Shown in pieces: positions 61,403-64,000 of a DNA stretch of 64,000 bases. A program made the translations under genes and the position numbers. Under the pieces are notes generated by a model that saw nothing but the letters and a program-made list of their open reading frames with translations, did no database searches and was not told the DNA's origin. How positions within the stretch are numbered: position 1 is the first letter of the stretch; every line of letters starts with the position of its first letter. Location: contig OY783209.1 in the NCBI GenBank assembly GCA_963678705.1, positions 2,046,001 to 2,110,000 on the forward strand, read 5' to 3'. This DNA comes from Panorpa germanica (lineage: Eukaryota; Arthropoda; Insecta; Mecoptera; Panorpidae).

Positions 61403-62627
61403 CCTTATATAAATAGGCTGATGAGCCCGCCTTATACGTTACAATCAGAAGTGTTGATCTAGATTCCTTAAGGTCCTCCATATGTACACCTAATAAAAAC
61501 ACATGTATTCAGCTATAATTTGTTAATCTGAAGACACGTGCATCATGTAAACACTTCTACACTTCTGTTTACAGTACTACGATTTAGTAACTCGAAGTAA
61601 AATACGTCACTAACTAGTTATATGCACTCTAATTAATAACCAGCCATAATCTGTGGGTATTATTTACATTAAACACAGTCCACTACCCGCTATTTACAAC
61701 ACATCGTATCAAGGGACTGGACTGGTCATCCTCATGACCATCGCTATCGCCATCGTCATGGTCAGTATAATGTCTGGACACACGTGTTGTGAACCACATT
61801 GCACAATCCAGAGGTAGAGAAGTGGAAGGAGGGTATACCATATATAGAAGGCGAGAAGAAGAGTTACCCAATAACTATGTGCGGTGTAGAGAGATAGACT
61901 TTCGTATGGGTTGTGCAAAGCCCCTTTGGCAAATTACTACCCTCTAATCTGATTAAACTGACGTGTCCAAATGTACCCTAAAGTACAGGGACCCGAAATG
62001 GACTAATAGCATATGAATACATGAACGTGGACCAGGATCAGAACACCGGGACACCGGGACACATGGGGGTGTAGGAAACTGACATAACTGATGAAACTTG
62101 TATTGTGTATACCACTTTGTATGTATCTCATGTACATATATAAAGCAATATGTATATACAACACAAGGTTATGGTTAACATATAACGAATATACAGGACC
62201 GTCACTCGAAGTGATACTCATTACTAAGGATGTAGTTTCATTAATTATAAATCTTTTAGGAAAAAGTATAGGTGGAATGGAATGTCAAAAGACCTAAAAT
62301 AAGGATGCACATACTGTAGATGGAAACAGTACACTAAATCTTTGCAGGAGGCTTTCAAGGATGGGCTAAGTGGTCATCTCGCATCAACAATAAATTTCTC
62401 TTAGAGCGACGATATATATATATATATATTTGTAAATAATAATTAAAAAAGTAATTTAACCTGCACTCCTGCAAAAGCAGATAAAGATGCAAATTACTCA
62501 AATAAAATATACAATGGATTTTGATAAATTGCATAATCAATATACCATTTAATTATTTTTTGTAATTAATCAAAATATATAATTTACGGTTTCATTGATT
62601 ATTCGTACAGAAACGAGATAATGCATC
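61403..62627. other. Non-coding stretch
   Basis: No gene is supported. Short tandems occur at 61738-61760 (ATCGCC type) and 62046-62062 (GGGACACC), and a (TA)n run at about 62411-62430. Overlapping short frames at 61683-62297 are on both strands and uninformative. Confidence 0.5.
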
Positions 62628-62683
62628 CGTCCACGTCCACGTCCACGTTCGCGTACGCGTCGGCGTCGGCGTCGGCGTTCGTC
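62628..62683 (+). repeat. Imperfect GTCCAC/GTCGGC hexamer array
   Basis: A run of GTCCAC units passes into GTCGGC units (CGTCGGCGTCGGCGTCGGCG at about 62659-62678). Read on the minus strand it is the GACGNC type seen at 21302, 31764 and 46340. Confidence 0.8.
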
Positions 62684-64000
62684 CTCTGGTTAGAACGAGT
62701 ATGATTGATTGCATTTGTGTATCTAATTAATTTGCCCACTAATTAGAAACACTCTAATTGAATATTAAAGTAACTACATTGAAAAACTAGTAGATTTATT
62801 TATTTTAGTTAGTAATTTCCATCAGAACGTAAATTCAATTTGTTTTACTATTTTTAAACGGTAATGACAATGTTGAATTGAAATTTATTTAAATTCGTTG
62901 TACGTTTAATGTATTTCAACATAAACAAAATACCACGGCTCGAAAGTACTAATGAATAACAACAAAAATATACAAATTGTTTTGGTAAATAATTGATATT
63001 TTTAATTTTACTCTATGTACTCGTACATTACAGATTTGTCTTTTAGTTATTATAGTTTGGCTTCCTAGGTTGTTAGAGGAGACTGTAATATTGTTTTCTG
63101 TAAAATTCTAACTTACAATGTTTTAACGTGGGTGCCAATATTTATAAGGGAAAAATGTGCCAGTAGAGAGCGTAGTTTTATAATTTGTTTTACAAGAAGA
63201 TGGCCTCACATGGGAGGTCGAAAGCTGCAAGTATCTATGTATGCAATACCTAGTAATTGGATGGAGAATCTAAATCACTACCTAGAATTATTAATATGAC
63301 CTTAGATTTGAAAATCACCGTAAAACTAAAGAACAGAAAAGCACTGTCTTCATCTAAAAATACTCAGTGAAAACAGTTTTAAAAGTTCCATGCAGTAGCA
63401 ATTAATTAAATATCAAAAACGCCCCAACATTAATTCAATATATCATTCAAGCACTTCACTTGTCACTAAAGCAAAAAATGTTATTAAAATAAAACAAGAA
63501 TATATCTTTATCTTCTGGTTTCTCGAAATTAAATTGTAGGCTTTCTAGTATAGATCCCCCTTGTCTGGAGAGCTCCAATACATGGAAGCTTTTACATACA
63601 TATATACTCGTACATACTCATACATAAGATGAAGACGTATCTACTGCCTACTCCAGGAGGCGGAAGCTTTTACCAGCAGCTTGCGTCACATTGCATTACC
63701 CACCCGTATACAGACAAGACACACGCTATTTTGCGATTCGCGATATTCAAAACGTATTTTACCCATTTTTTGTTTTTCCCAACAGCTTGAATGATATTAT
63801 ATGTATACTGTATAAATGTATTCGGATGATAACGATGTATAGGGGGTATATATGTCTTAGAGAACAAAAATACTGATACTGTTACTTCAGCTTCTGTTTC
63901 CAAGAAATTTATATTATCTGTTTTATTATATTTTTTTTATTTATATATTTTATTTTATTTTTCTATTTTATTTTCACTGCCAACATTTCGCATCAATACC
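62684..64000. other. Non-coding AT-rich stretch
   Basis: Nothing gene-like is recognised. The opposed frames at 63670-63903 have no motif, and the window ends in a T-rich tract. Confidence 0.5.

Overview
The window reads as a gene-poor, AT-rich stretch of an arthropod nuclear genome, most likely an insect. The reasons are long AT-rich tracts, (TA)n and (CA)n microsatellites, no operon-like gene packing, and relics of transposable elements typical of arthropods: jockey/I-type LINEs with an RNase H domain, cecropia/mellifera-like mariner ends, PIF/Harbinger, hAT and TA-inserting MITE-like elements. I found no host gene that I can support, no tRNA or rRNA gene, and no CRISPR, operon or prokaryotic signal. 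The long open frames (60-144 codons) are mostly chance frames in AT-rich or strand-biased DNA, or shadows of transposon relics. Small exons of a host gene with long introns cannot be excluded by eye.

Layout. 1-10 kb: a LINE RNase H relic (1050-1316), a MITE-like element with palindromic ends (2268-2656), a tRNA-like SINE head (5941-6010), a purine-rich block (8141-8337) and copy B2 of a short inverted-repeat element (8907-9146). 10-25 kb: a 5'-truncated jockey-type LINE 3' end (10260-10463), a hAT-like terminus (11363-11465), a long (TA)n run, a SINE-like piece, two copies of a roughly 430-640 bp repeat (about 16.8 kb and 23.6 kb), and a nested pair, with element B1 inside element A2 (22253-22740). 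25-50 kb: LINE C-terminal relics of at least three lineages (25.5, 29.2, 34.6, 40.9, 44.0 and 49.2 kb), element A1 (35541-35869), a palindromic (TA)n block at 32 kb, and adjacent mariner and PIF/Harbinger transposase scraps (39.4-39.8 kb). 50-64 kb: a mariner left end (53484-53640), the best-preserved LINE relic (54751-55313), two adjacent strong hairpins (56312-56465), and a 400-bp non-autonomous hAT element with inverted ends and an 8-bp target duplication (60995-61394).

Nothing here forms a pathway. The biology is a palimpsest of mobile-element insertions: LINEs truncated at the 5' end, non-autonomous DNA elements, and one clear case of nesting that gives relative ages. The most interesting items are the nested A/B element pair with an apparent empty site elsewhere in the window, the paired hairpins at 56.3-56.5 kb, the shared degenerate reading frame in element B, and dispersed CpG-rich GACGNC hexamer arrays.
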